A DNA stretch of 64,000 nt. Origin: an uncultured bacterium (GTDB taxonomy: Bacteria > Verrucomicrobiota > Lentisphaeria > Victivallales > UBA1829). Below, one piece after another: positions 1 to 7,792 of the stretch. The notes beneath the pieces are model-generated. The model was not told the origin of the DNA. It ran no database searches and was given only the letters and a program-made list of their open reading frames with translations. Position numbers and translations under genes: made by a program. The first letter of the stretch is position 1. Every line of letters starts with the position of its first letter. The DNA is taken from assembly GCA_900549415.1 (NCBI GenBank), contig URNX01000013.1, positions 13,115 to 77,114 on the forward strand. Reading direction: 5' to 3'.

Positions 1-456
1 TCCCGGAGTGATCTTCTGGTGCTCCTGCATGGAGACGGAGTAGATGGTCGCGGGCTTGTTGGTGTCCTTGTAGACCATGGCGCAGCGGCCGTCGGGGAGT
101 CTGTACCATTCGAAGACTTCATCCTCGTATTCGGGGAGGAAGGTCCACTTGGTCATGTCGATCTCACCTTTTTTGTACTTGCCGATTTTCGGGAGGTTGG
201 CAAGGGGGATGCCGATGCCGTTGTCCGCGTCCTTGGCGAGAACCGCCTTCGGGTCGTAGGTGAGTTTCTGTGCTTTGTCAGTCTTGGCGTCGACGGAGGC
301 TTTGACCTCCGTCTTGACCGCCTTGACCTCCGCTTTCACGGTGTTCGTCGCCTTGTCGGTCGACACCGTGACCGTTTTCGCTTCCTGAGCGGAGACGGTC
401 ACGCAGAGTGCCGCGGCCGCGAAAGCGAGAGCGAAAGTTTTGAGTTTGGCGAACAT
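1..456 (-). CDS. Secreted or membrane-anchored protein of the oxaloacetate decarboxylase operon (3' end outside window)
   Basis: The first 152 codons are visible and the frame runs open off the window edge. It starts 3 bp after the oadA stop, with a GAGGAG ribosome site inside the oadA end, so it is co-translated with oadA. Residues 1-23 form a typical signal peptide (Lys residues, Ala/Leu-rich core, cleavage near VSA/QE). A Lys/Val/Thr/Ala-rich stretch follows (about 25-65), then a more globular segment ending near the edge. I do not recognise a family. By position it could be an accessory protein, or the N-terminal extension of the membrane beta subunit (OadB) expected next in such operons. 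The latter is inference only. Confidence 0.7.
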   Translation of the reverse strand, partial: MFAKLKTFALAFAAAALCVTVSAQEAKTVTVSTDKATNTVKAEVKAVKTEVKASVDAKTDKAQKLTYDPKAVLAKDADNGIGIPLANLPKIGKYKKGEIDMTKWTFLPEYEDEVFEWYRLPDGRCAMVYKDTNKPATIYSVSMQEHQKITPG

Positions 457-459
457 TGA

Positions 460-2289
460 TTACTTCTCCTCAATGACGACAATCGCCTGGTCGGCGGTGA
501 TGACGTCTTTGGGTTCGACGAGGAATTCGACGACCGTACCGGCTTTTTCAGCCTTGACGGGGGTTTCCATCTTCATGGCTTCGATGACGAGCAGTTCATC
601 TCCGGCGGCGACTTCGTCGCCCGGCTGGACGCTCATGCGGACCACGGTACCCGGGAGCGGGGATTTGACTTCATAGGTGTTTCCGGATCCGGCTGCGGCT
701 GCCTTCGGAGCGGCAGCGGCTGCGCCGGTCGCGACGTTGACCTTGAAGGTTTTGCCGTCGACTGTGACGGTATCGGCGGAAACGACCTGGACGTTGAAGG
801 ACTTGCCTTCGACGGTCGCGGTGTAGGCGGCGGGGAGTTTGCCGGCGGGCGCGGCGTCCTTCTTGTCTTCGTTGTAGCGGATTCCGAGCGGACGGTCGCC
901 CTTGAGGAACGCGAGCCCCTTGTCTCCGCAGGCGGCGATGATGAAGATGTTCTCGTCGGTGACCGGGAGATTGTTTTTCTGGAGGGTTTCGGTAGCGGGC
1001 TTGATGCCGAGCGCCGGGTTGGCGTCGTTGAGTTCAACAACGGACTTGGTTGTGGGTTCGAGACCGAGCTGTTCGGAAGCCCATTTGACAACCTGCGGAT
1101 CCGGAGCGACCGGGGTCTTGCCGAAGTAGCCGAGAACCATCTTTCCGTAACCCTTCGGGTCGAGCTTCCAGGAACCGTCGGCGTTCTTGCCCATGACGGC
1201 ATTGCGGAAGGCCTGCTGGAAGTAGAACTGGGAAACGGGGGTGACGGAGGTGCCGAAACCGCCCTTGGCGACGACTTCGCGCATTTCCGCGATGCAGGCG
1301 TCGTACTTGTCGAGGCAGTTGTTGTCGCGCATCATCTGGGTGTTCGCGGTGAGAGCTCCGCCGGGCATCGGGCTGAAGATGATTTCCGGGGAGACCTGCA
1401 TGGACTCCGGCGGCATGAAGTATTTCTTCAGGCAATCCTTGAAGATCTTCTCAACGCCGAGGATCTTTTCGGGATCGATGTCGAGAGTGTATTCGGTTCC
1501 GCGGAGTCTCTGGAACATGGTGAGAATGTCGGCTTCGCAGGTTCCGCCGGAGAGGGGAGCCATGGCGAGGTCAATGACGTCGGCGCCGGCTTCGATAGCC
1601 GCCATGTTGCAGGCGACGGCCATGCCAGCGGTGTCGTGGGTGTGGAACTGGATTTCCTTGTCCTTGCCGATGAGGGCGCGGGCCTGTTTGATGGTTTCGT
1701 AGACGGTTGCCGGGGTGGAGGTTCCGGAAGCGTCTTTGAATGCGACGCTGTCAAACGGGATGTCGCTGGCGAGGATCTCTTTGAGGCGGTCGATGTAGAA
1801 CTTCGGGGTGTGCGCGTATTCCTCATGGAGGTTCGGCGCGAGACCCATCATGGTGACGGTGATCTGGTGCTTGAGACCGTATTTCGCGATCGCTTTTCCG
1901 GAGACGTCGAGGTTGCGGACGTCGTTGAGCGCGTCGAAGTTGCGGATGGTGGTCATGCCGTGTTTCTTGAAGAGTTTGGCATGGAGATCGATGATATCGC
2001 TGGACTGAGAGGAGAGACCGACGACGTTGACGCCGCGGGAGAGGGTCTGGAGGTTGACGTCCGGACCGACGGTTGCGCGCCACTTGTCCATCATTTCAAA
2101 GGCGTCTTCCTGGCAGTAGAAGTAGAGGCTCTGGAAGCGGGCGCCGCCGCCGATTTCGATGTGGGAGATGCCGGCTTTGACCGCGGCTTCGAGAGCGGGA
2201 AGGAAGTCGTCGGTTTTGACACGGGCGCCGAGGCAGGACTGGAATCCGTCACGGAAAGAGCAGTCCATGAATTTGATTTTTTTTGCCAT
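460..2289 (-). CDS. oadA: Oxaloacetate decarboxylase alpha subunit (biotin-carrying carboxyltransferase)
   Basis: 609 aa, normal for the family. The N-terminal HMGL-type TIM barrel opens with DCSFRDGFQS and carries the metal-binding HTHDTAGM. A carboxylase-conserved middle domain follows, then an Ala/Pro linker and a C-terminal biotinyl domain whose EAMKMET motif puts the biotin on Lys573. It transfers the carboxyl group of oxaloacetate to biotin in the cytoplasm; the membrane beta subunit then releases CO2 coupled to Na+ export. The start follows AAAGGA with good spacing. oadG lies upstream and birA just beyond it, fitting the biotin need. A pyruvate carboxylase B-subunit role is an alternative because the domains match, but the adjacent OadG-like gene favours the Na+ pump. 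Confidence 0.95.
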   Translation of the reverse strand: MAKKIKFMDCSFRDGFQSCLGARVKTDDFLPALEAAVKAGISHIEIGGGARFQSLYFYCQEDAFEMMDKWRATVGPDVNLQTLSRGVNVVGLSSQSSDIIDLHAKLFKKHGMTTIRNFDALNDVRNLDVSGKAIAKYGLKHQITVTMMGLAPNLHEEYAHTPKFYIDRLKEILASDIPFDSVAFKDASGTSTPATVYETIKQARALIGKDKEIQFHTHDTAGMAVACNMAAIEAGADVIDLAMAPLSGGTCEADILTMFQRLRGTEYTLDIDPEKILGVEKIFKDCLKKYFMPPESMQVSPEIIFSPMPGGALTANTQMMRDNNCLDKYDACIAEMREVVAKGGFGTSVTPVSQFYFQQAFRNAVMGKNADGSWKLDPKGYGKMVLGYFGKTPVAPDPQVVKWASEQLGLEPTTKSVVELNDANPALGIKPATETLQKNNLPVTDENIFIIAACGDKGLAFLKGDRPLGIRYNEDKKDAAPAGKLPAAYTATVEGKSFNVQVVSADTVTVDGKTFKVNVATGAAAAAPKAAAAGSGNTYEVKSPLPGTVVRMSVQPGDEVAAGDELLVIEAMKMETPVKAEKAGTVVEFLVEPKDVITADQAIVVIEEK

Positions 2290-2320
2290 TGTGTTGTCCT
2301 TTCAAAAGTACAATGTTTTT

Positions 2321-2560
2321 TTATTTGCCTGATTGAAACGCCTGGAGGGCGGCTGCCGCGGCGGCCGCTCTGAGCTGATCATCGCCTGCTTTGGCTTTTG
2401 CAGCGGATTTTTTCTTGGGGGCGGGAGCCGCCTTTTCAAGAACTCCGGCAAAAGGAGCGAGGACTTTCGCGAGGATATTCATGAAGAAGATCATCACGAC
2501 AAGGAAGACCAGCACGGTGCCCATGCCGAGCACCATAAGTTTGATTCCATCCATAATCAT
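2321..2560 (-). CDS. oadG: Oxaloacetate decarboxylase gamma-like small membrane subunit
   Basis: 79 aa. One N-terminal membrane helix (about residues 5-30, rich in Leu/Val/Met/Phe) is followed by a cytoplasmic Lys/Ala/Pro-rich tail, the plan of OadG subunits that assemble alpha with beta. The start chosen is the ATG at 2560, preceded by AAAGGAAACA; an upstream in-frame ATG at 2644 would add 28 hydrophilic residues and has no ribosome site. The gene sits 31 bp upstream of oadA. The family is poorly conserved, so the call rests on size, topology and position. The Zn-binding tail residues known in some OadG are not evident. Confidence 0.8.
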   Translation of the reverse strand: MIMDGIKLMVLGMGTVLVFLVVMIFFMNILAKVLAPFAGVLEKAAPAPKKKSAAKAKAGDDQLRAAAAAAALQAFQSGK

Positions 2561-2614
2561 AACTTGTGTTTCCTTTTGGTTTTGTTGTTTTGTTGTTGTT
2601 TTCGGGTGTATTCC

Positions 2615-2649
2615 GTCAAACGGCCGCCGTGAGCCGACGGGCATTTGAC
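2615..2649 (-). other. Imperfect inverted repeat between birA and oadG
   Basis: GTCAAA at 2615-2620 pairs with TTTGAC at 2644-2649, with partial GC pairing inside. There is no U-run after the stem, so it is a weak terminator at best. It could be an attenuator or operator for oadGA. The leader between it and oadG is an unusual unstructured stretch of CAAAACAA units. Confidence 0.3.
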
Positions 2650-2650
2650 G

Positions 2651-3394
2651 TTACACACCTCCGCCCGGAAGAATTTTGACATCGCCGCACGCGAATTCGC
2701 GCACAGCCCCGTTGTTTTCTTCCACGAGCAGTTTGCCTTCGTCCGTGATGTCTTTCGCCAGCGCTTCGTAAGCTTCGCCGTGAGGCGGGAGCAGCATGAC
2801 GCGCTGTCCGATGATGCGGTTCTCCTGTTTCCAGAGAGAGTAAAGACGTTCCCGGTCGTTGATCCCGATAATATAATACCAGTTCAGGTAAACTGCCAGT
2901 TTTTCCGCAAAAATTTTCAGATCAATTTCGTGTTTTGTCTGCGCAAGCAGGGAGGTCGCGGGCTGTCCGATCGATGCCAGCGCGGATTCGGGGAGGTTGA
3001 CATTGACTCCGATTCCGCAGATGATTCCCGCGAGAGCGCCTTTGCGGATGACGCCTTCACAGAGGATTCCGCTGAGTTTGCGGGAACCGATGAAGATGTC
3101 ATTGGGCCATTTGATGTAAGCACCATGACCGGGAACGATATCATTGAGCACCGAGAGAACGGCGAGCGAGGAGACCATTGTGGCGTGAAACGGTTCTCCG
3201 AAGAGCTCTTTCATCACAAACGACGCATAGATATTTCCGCGCGGGGAGAGCCACTTGCGTCCGAGCCTGCCGTGTCCGGAGGACTGGGTTTCGGCGAGGA
3301 CGAGAGAGCCGTCGGACAAAGAATCGAAGTTCTTTGCCGCGTAGGTGTTTGTGGAATCGACTTCCGTTAAATAAAGAATTTTGTCCATGGTCAT
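2651..3394 (-). CDS. birA: Biotin--protein ligase (BirA, no DNA-binding domain)
   Basis: 247 aa. Matches the catalytic part of BirA: EVDSTNTYA near the N-terminus, the biotinyl-AMP loop GHGRLGRKW (about residues 40-48), then YIKWPNDI and the SGILCEG segment, with a small C-terminal SH3-like domain. It activates biotin with ATP and attaches it to the EAMKM lysine of biotin carriers. There is no N-terminal helix-turn-helix, so it is monofunctional and not the classical bio repressor. It lies immediately upstream of oadG-oadA, whose alpha subunit is a substrate. ATG at 3394 was used; a second Met two codons on is equally possible. Confidence 0.93.
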   Translation of the reverse strand: MTMDKILYLTEVDSTNTYAAKNFDSLSDGSLVLAETQSSGHGRLGRKWLSPRGNIYASFVMKELFGEPFHATMVSSLAVLSVLNDIVPGHGAYIKWPNDIFIGSRKLSGILCEGVIRKGALAGIICGIGVNVNLPESALASIGQPATSLLAQTKHEIDLKIFAEKLAVYLNWYYIIGINDRERLYSLWKQENRIIGQRVMLLPPHGEAYEALAKDITDEGKLLVEENNGAVREFACGDVKILPGGGV

Positions 3395-3403
3395 TTGTGT
3401 TAC

Positions 3404-3441
3404 AAAAAAACGCCGAATGCGCGGGATAAGCGCATCCGGCG
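3404..3441 (-). terminator. Rho-independent terminator of pckG
   Basis: Read on the minus strand, a 12-bp stem with one mismatch (3430-3441 with 3411-3422) and a 7-nt loop is followed at once by seven T residues (3404-3410). It lies 30 bp after the pckG stop and just before birA. Confidence 0.9.
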
Positions 3442-3471
3442 GGATTCCGGATGATTGATCCGGCGGATCAC

Positions 3472-5313
3472 TTACTTGGAGAGACGCTCTTCAAGCTGTG
3501 CAAGCTGGTTCGCGAGCTCCTTCGGGAGACGGTCGAACTTCTTGTAGTGTTCCTTGATCATTTCGACTTCCTTCTTCCATCCTTCGATGTCGAGGGAGAG
3601 CAGCTGCTTCATGTCGTCTTCAGTGACTTCATTTTCGATGCCGGTGCGGTCGATTGCATCCACGGTCGGCATGTAACCGATCGGGGTCTCGACAGCCTTG
3701 CCTTCACCATCGCAGCGTTCGAAGATCCACTTGAGGACGCGGCTGTTGTCGCCGAATCCGGGCCAGAGCCACTTGCCTTCCGGGGTCTTGCGGAACCAGT
3801 TGACGCAGAAGATCTTCGGGAGCTTGGCGCCGGCATGTTTGCCGATGTCGAGCCAGTGCTGGAAGTAGTCGCCCATGTTGTAGCCGCAGAACGGAAGCAT
3901 TGCGAACGGGTCGCGGCGGACGGTGCCGGCCTTGACGTCGAGGGCAGCCGCGGTCACTTCGGAACCGACGGAGGAGCCGATCATCACGCCATGTTCCCAG
4001 GAGAGGGACTGGTAGACGAGCGGGAGGGTGGACGGACGGCGTCCGCCGAAGAGGAATGCGTCGATGGGAACGCCGGCAGGATCTTCCCAGTTCGGGGCGA
4101 TTGCGGGGCAGTTCTTGGCGCGTGCGGAGAAACGGGCGTTCGGGTGAGCGGCCTTGACCGGCTTGCCTTCGGCATCGGTCTGACCCATTTCCCAGACGTT
4201 GCCTCTCCAGTCGATGAGTTTTTCACCCGGCTTGAGGGGAACGTCGATGCCTTCCCACCAAATGTCGCCGTTTTCACGGAGAGCGCAGTTGGTGAAGATG
4301 GTCTCTTTTGCGCAGGAGAGCATAGCGTTCTTGTTGGACTTCATGGAGGTTCCGGGAGCGACGCCGAAGAAACCGTTTTCCGGGTTGATGGCGTAGAGTC
4401 TGCCGTCGTTGCCGAACTTCATCCATGCGATATCGTCGCCGATGGTTTCGACTTTCCAGCCCGGGATGGTCGGGATGAGCATCGCGAGGTTGGTCTTTCC
4501 GCAGGCGGACGGGAATGCGCCGGTGACGTACTTGACTTCGCCCTTCGGGTTGGTGAGCTTGAGGATGAGCATGTGCTCGGCCATCCAGCCTTCATCGCGG
4601 GCCTGAACGGTTGCGATACGGAGAGCGAGGCACTTCTTGCCGAGGATGGCGTTGCCGCCGTAACCGGATCCGAAGGACCAGATTTCGCGGGTTTCGGGGA
4701 ACTGGGCAATGTATTTCTTGTCCATCGGGGCACACGGCCAGACGCCGTTGTCCTTGGCGCCGTTTTCGAGCGGCTTGCCGACGGAGTGGATGCAGGGGAC
4801 GAACTCACCGTCGGTTCCGAGGACTTCGAGAACCTTGTTGCCGACGCGGGTCATGACGTGCATGTTGATCACAACATAAGCGGAGTCGGTGATCTCAACG
4901 CCGATTTTGGCGATGTTGGAGCCGACGGGACCCATGGAGTAGGGGATGACGTACATGGTTCTGCCGTGCATGCAGCCCTTGTAGAGAGCTCTCATTTCGG
5001 CTTTCAGCTTGACGGGGTCGATCCAGTGGTTGGTCGGGCCTGCGTCTTCTTCTTTTTCAGAAGCGATGAAGGTACGGGCTTCAACGCGGGCGACGTCGGA
5101 CGGGTCACTGCGGAAAAGCACGCAATCCGGGCGGAGTTTGCTGTTGAGTCTGGTTGCGAGTCCGGCCTTGACGAGTTCGTCACAGAGACCATAGTACTCG
5201 GTGTTGGTGCCGTCGCACCAGTAAATGGCATCCGGCTCGCAGAGCTCGGCCCATTCCTTGACCCAAGCCACGAGTTTCGCGTGGTTCGGGGCGGCGTTCA
5301 ATTCTTTTGTCAT
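3472..5313 (-). CDS. pckG: Phosphoenolpyruvate carboxykinase (GTP)
   Basis: 613 aa, typical of GTP-dependent PEPCK. The nucleotide-binding P-loop is in FPSACGKTNLAM (around residue 280), preceded by IWSFGSGYGGNA, with RRPSTLPLVY further on. It interconverts oxaloacetate and PEP with GTP/GDP and CO2 in the cytoplasm, linking the C4-acid node to glycolysis in a fermenting cell. The start at 5313 follows a strong CCGGAGG ribosome site; a longer frame back to 5436 would cross its own promoter. The gene has its own promoter and terminator, so it is monocistronic beside the oxaloacetate decarboxylase operon. Confidence 0.96.
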   Translation of the reverse strand: MTKELNAAPNHAKLVAWVKEWAELCEPDAIYWCDGTNTEYYGLCDELVKAGLATRLNSKLRPDCVLFRSDPSDVARVEARTFIASEKEEDAGPTNHWIDPVKLKAEMRALYKGCMHGRTMYVIPYSMGPVGSNIAKIGVEITDSAYVVINMHVMTRVGNKVLEVLGTDGEFVPCIHSVGKPLENGAKDNGVWPCAPMDKKYIAQFPETREIWSFGSGYGGNAILGKKCLALRIATVQARDEGWMAEHMLILKLTNPKGEVKYVTGAFPSACGKTNLAMLIPTIPGWKVETIGDDIAWMKFGNDGRLYAINPENGFFGVAPGTSMKSNKNAMLSCAKETIFTNCALRENGDIWWEGIDVPLKPGEKLIDWRGNVWEMGQTDAEGKPVKAAHPNARFSARAKNCPAIAPNWEDPAGVPIDAFLFGGRRPSTLPLVYQSLSWEHGVMIGSSVGSEVTAAALDVKAGTVRRDPFAMLPFCGYNMGDYFQHWLDIGKHAGAKLPKIFCVNWFRKTPEGKWLWPGFGDNSRVLKWIFERCDGEGKAVETPIGYMPTVDAIDRTGIENEVTEDDMKQLLSLDIEGWKKEVEMIKEHYKKFDRLPKELANQLAQLEERLSK

Positions 5314-5356
5314 GAATAAACCTCCGGTTAGAGTTGTTTCTTCTTGAATACGCGGT

Positions 5357-5385
5357 ACTATACAGCCGAAACTCTCTTTTTTCAA
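5357..5385 (-). promoter_or_regulatory. Sigma-70-like promoter of pckG
   Basis: Minus strand: -35 TTGAAA (5385-5380), a 17-bp spacer, and -10 TATAGT (5362-5357). This predicts a transcript start near 5350 and a short leader of about 37 nt ending in the GGAGG site. Seen directly as matches to the consensus; not experimentally known. Confidence 0.75.
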
Positions 5386-5449
5386 GTGTTTCCACAACCC
5401 TTTTTTGATTAAAAGTTGGTTTGTGAACAGAATCACAGCTCAGTACCTG

Positions 5450-5486
5450 AAAAAAATGTCCGCCGCATTGGCGCGGCGGACATTTT
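5450..5486 (-). terminator. Rho-independent terminator of the nifU-nifS operon
   Basis: Perfect 14-bp stem (5473-5486 with 5453-5466) and a 6-nt loop, followed on the minus strand by a T-run. It starts 11 bp after the nifS stop. A-rich sequence on the other flank could let it work in both directions, but only minus-strand genes abut it. Confidence 0.92.
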
Positions 5487-5496
5487 GAAGTGGACA

Positions 5497-6654
5497 TCAG
5501 TTCTTCCAGTACGGGGAGATTTCGCGCAGACGCGCGATGACCGGCGGAAGTTTTTCCAGCACAAAATCCACTTCCTCTTCCGTGTTGTAACGGGAGAAGC
5601 TGAAGCGGATGGCTCCGTGGGCGGCGGTGTAGGGAACGCCCATGGCACGCAGAACATGGGAGGGTTCCAGGCTGCCGGTTGTGCAGGCGCTTCCGCTCGA
5701 AGCGCAGATTCCGTGCATGTTCAGAAGCATCAGAATGGATTCGCCTTCAATGTATTCGAAGGAAATGTTGCTGGTGTTCGGAAGACGGTGTTCGACGTCG
5801 CCGTTCAGACGGGTCGATGGAAGCTTCAGAAGCGCGGTTTCGAGTTTGTCGCGCAGGGCTTTCACCTTCGTATTTTCTGTTGCAAAATTGGCTTTTGCAA
5901 GTTCGGCGGCTTTGCCGAGGGCGACGATGCTTGCGACGTTTTCCGTGCCTGCTCGGCGGCTGCGTTCCTGGTGTCCTCCGATGATGAAGGGATGGAAGCG
6001 GACGCCGCGTCTGACGTAAAGTGCGCCGACGCCTTTCGGGGCGTGAAGTTTGTGTCCGGAGAGACTCAGCATGTCGATCGGCATGTTTTTCAGATCCATC
6101 TGCACCTTGCCGACAGCCTGAACGGCGTCGGTGTGGAAGAGAGCGCCCTGGCTGTGCGCGAGTTCACCGAGTTCCGCGACGGGATAGATGTTTCCGATTT
6201 CATTGTTCGCCCACATGACGGAGACGACTGCAGTGTCTGCGTCGATCATTTCGCGGGCGCATTCCATATCGAGCCGGCCTTTGGAGTCGACGGGGATATG
6301 GGAGACTGTGTAGCCGCGGCGTTCGAGATCTTTGCCGAGCGCGAGAATTGCGGGGTGTTCCATGCAGGAAACGACGATTTTGCGGCGTTTCGGGCAGAAG
6401 CTCAGCGCGCTGTGGATTGCGGCGTTGTCGCTTTCGGTTCCGCAGCTTGTGAAGATGACTTCAGAGGGCTGTGCGCCGAGGAGATCGGCGAGCTTTGCAC
6501 GGGCGTCTTCCACGTGTGCGGCAACCTGTCCGCCGAACGTGTGGATGCTCGACGGGTTGCCGTAGAGTTCGGTGAGGAACGGGCGCATCGCCTCGAATGC
6601 TTCGGGGGCGACAGCCGTGGTGGCGTTGTTGTCAAGATAGATGATCTTTTCCAT
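5497..6654 (-). CDS. nifS: Cysteine desulfurase (NifS/IscS family)
   Basis: 385 aa PLP enzyme. Group I features: the PLP-lysine segment SGHKLHAPKG, the HTDAVQAVGK motif, and the catalytic cysteine in ASSGSACTTG. It takes sulfur from cysteine and passes the persulfide to the scaffold protein. The scaffold, NifU-like, is encoded 9 bp upstream in the same operon, so the pair is a complete NIF-type Fe-S assembly system. There is no nitrogenase gene nearby. In anaerobes lacking ISC/SUF this pair usually serves general cluster assembly, and it may supply the Fe-S proteins encoded here (HydE, PyrK, possibly MnmA). Confidence 0.95.
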   Translation of the reverse strand: MEKIIYLDNNATTAVAPEAFEAMRPFLTELYGNPSSIHTFGGQVAAHVEDARAKLADLLGAQPSEVIFTSCGTESDNAAIHSALSFCPKRRKIVVSCMEHPAILALGKDLERRGYTVSHIPVDSKGRLDMECAREMIDADTAVVSVMWANNEIGNIYPVAELGELAHSQGALFHTDAVQAVGKVQMDLKNMPIDMLSLSGHKLHAPKGVGALYVRRGVRFHPFIIGGHQERSRRAGTENVASIVALGKAAELAKANFATENTKVKALRDKLETALLKLPSTRLNGDVEHRLPNTSNISFEYIEGESILMLLNMHGICASSGSACTTGSLEPSHVLRAMGVPYTAAHGAIRFSFSRYNTEEEVDFVLEKLPPVIARLREISPYWKN

Positions 6655-6663
6655 GATTCACGC

Positions 6664-7542
6664 TCACTTCGCTTCCACGACCTGAATGGAGTCGGAGACG
6701 AATTCGTGGAGTTTGGCTTCGACGAGGTTTTTGAGCGTCACTTTTGCCGCCATGCAGGCTGCGCAGTGACCTTTGAGGCGGACGATCGCCTGATTGCCCT
6801 GAATGTCGACGAGCTCAATGTCGCCGCCGTCGTGTTCGAGCTGCGGGCGGATCTCGCGGTCGATGACGGATTGGACTTTGATGACCTTCTGGACAACGGA
6901 GAGGGCGTTGAAGTCGTCCACTTTTTCGGAGGCGTGCGGGGCGGCTGCCTTATGTTCCTTCCAGAGACCGTCGAGGATTTCCTGGATCTGGTCGAGGCAT
7001 GCGCCGCATGCGCCGCCGGCTTTGGTGTACTTGGTGACCTGTTCGGCGGTGTGGAGGTTGTTTTCCTTTGCGACGCGGCGGATTTTTGTATCGGTCACGC
7101 CGAAACACTTGCAGACGATGCGCCCCTCATGGTCTTCGGGGTCGTCTTCGATTTTCTGATAGGATTCGCCGTGCTTGGCTTTATAGTCGGCGATTGCGGC
7201 CTGGAGCGCTTCCATGCCCATGACGGAGCAGTGCATTTTTTCTTCCGGGAGGCTGCCTAGGAGTTTGACGATGTCCTTGTTTGTGACTTTGGCGGCTTCA
7301 TCGAGCGTCATGCCTTTGACCAGCTCGGTGAGGGCGGAGGAGGAAGCAATGGCGCTTGCGCAGCCGAAGGTCTTGAATTTGACGTCGGAAATTCTACCGT
7401 TGTCATCAAGTTTGAGATATAGCTTGAGTGCGTCGCCGCAGGTGATGTTTCCCACTTCCGCGACGGCATCCGGGTTTTCAATTTCGCCCACATTGCGCGG
7501 GTTGAGAAAATGATCCATTACTTTGTTGGTGTAATCCCACAT
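6664..7542 (-). CDS. nifU: NifU-type Fe-S cluster scaffold, three domains
   Basis: 292 aa with full NifU architecture. The N-terminal IscU-like domain carries Cys35, Cys61 and Cys105. The central BFD-like [2Fe-2S] domain carries Cys144, Cys146, Cys179 and Cys182. The C-terminal Nfu domain has GHCAAC (Cys260, Cys263). It accepts sulfur from the adjacent NifS and builds transient clusters. The ATG at 7542 follows GAGGAAG; the frame extends upstream to 7626, but that part lies over the promoter and is not NifU-like. The Nfu motif is followed by Met-Ala rather than the more common Pro-Ser. Confidence 0.95.
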   Translation of the reverse strand: MWDYTNKVMDHFLNPRNVGEIENPDAVAEVGNITCGDALKLYLKLDDNGRISDVKFKTFGCASAIASSSALTELVKGMTLDEAAKVTNKDIVKLLGSLPEEKMHCSVMGMEALQAAIADYKAKHGESYQKIEDDPEDHEGRIVCKCFGVTDTKIRRVAKENNLHTAEQVTKYTKAGGACGACLDQIQEILDGLWKEHKAAAPHASEKVDDFNALSVVQKVIKVQSVIDREIRPQLEHDGGDIELVDIQGNQAIVRLKGHCAACMAAKVTLKNLVEAKLHEFVSDSIQVVEAK

Positions 7543-7585
7543 GGAGTCTTCCTCGCTTTCTTGCTTTAAGTTTTTATCATGAGGT

Positions 7586-7614
7586 AATTTACTACTGAAA
7601 CAGTGAATTGACAA
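7586..7614 (-). promoter_or_regulatory. Promoter of nifU-nifS
   Basis: Minus strand: -35 TTGTCA (7614-7609), a 17-bp spacer, and -10 TAAATT (7591-7586), about 50 bp upstream of the nifU ATG. It sits in the AT-rich divergent region 7543-7789, which holds no gene. Confidence 0.6.
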
Positions 7615-7711
7615 ATAAAGTTCCATAAAAAATAAAAAAAATCATGAAGAGTCCGGAAAATATTTTTAGGAAGAGAGCACAAAAGTACCGGAAATAGCAA
7701 AAAAATCCTGT

Positions 7712-7739
7712 TTGCGTTTTATTGATTCCGGACTACATT
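7712..7739 (+). promoter_or_regulatory. Candidate promoter of the GH4 gene, with an upstream block shared with the GH36 promoter
   Basis: -35-like TTGCGT (7712-7717), a 16-bp spacer, and -10-like TACATT (7734-7739). The block from about 7692 (AAATAGCA, then an A-run and TCC) closely resembles the block upstream of the GH36 gene at about 49.7 kb, which has the same 16-bp spacing. Confidence 0.5.
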
Positions 7740-7792
7740 AAACGCAGAAACCCGCAGAAAATGAGCGGGAAGAAAAACAAAAGAGGTGTATG

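Noticed and set aside
3451..5319. A 622-codon open frame on the plus strand opposite pckG
   Set aside because: Exact antisense shadow of a well-conserved enzyme; repetitive Val/Asp/Gly/Phe composition with no ribosome site or family match.
5314..5436. 41 extra N-terminal codons on PEPCK
   Set aside because: They cover the promoter and ribosome site; family length fits the shorter form.
5416..7260. A 614-codon open frame on the plus strand opposite nifS and nifU
   Set aside because: Spans two real genes and their junction on the other strand; it is produced by GC-biased codon use.
7543..7789. Riboswitch or small RNA in the AT-rich divergent region
   Set aside because: No stable stem set or known aptamer core seen; two promoters explain it.
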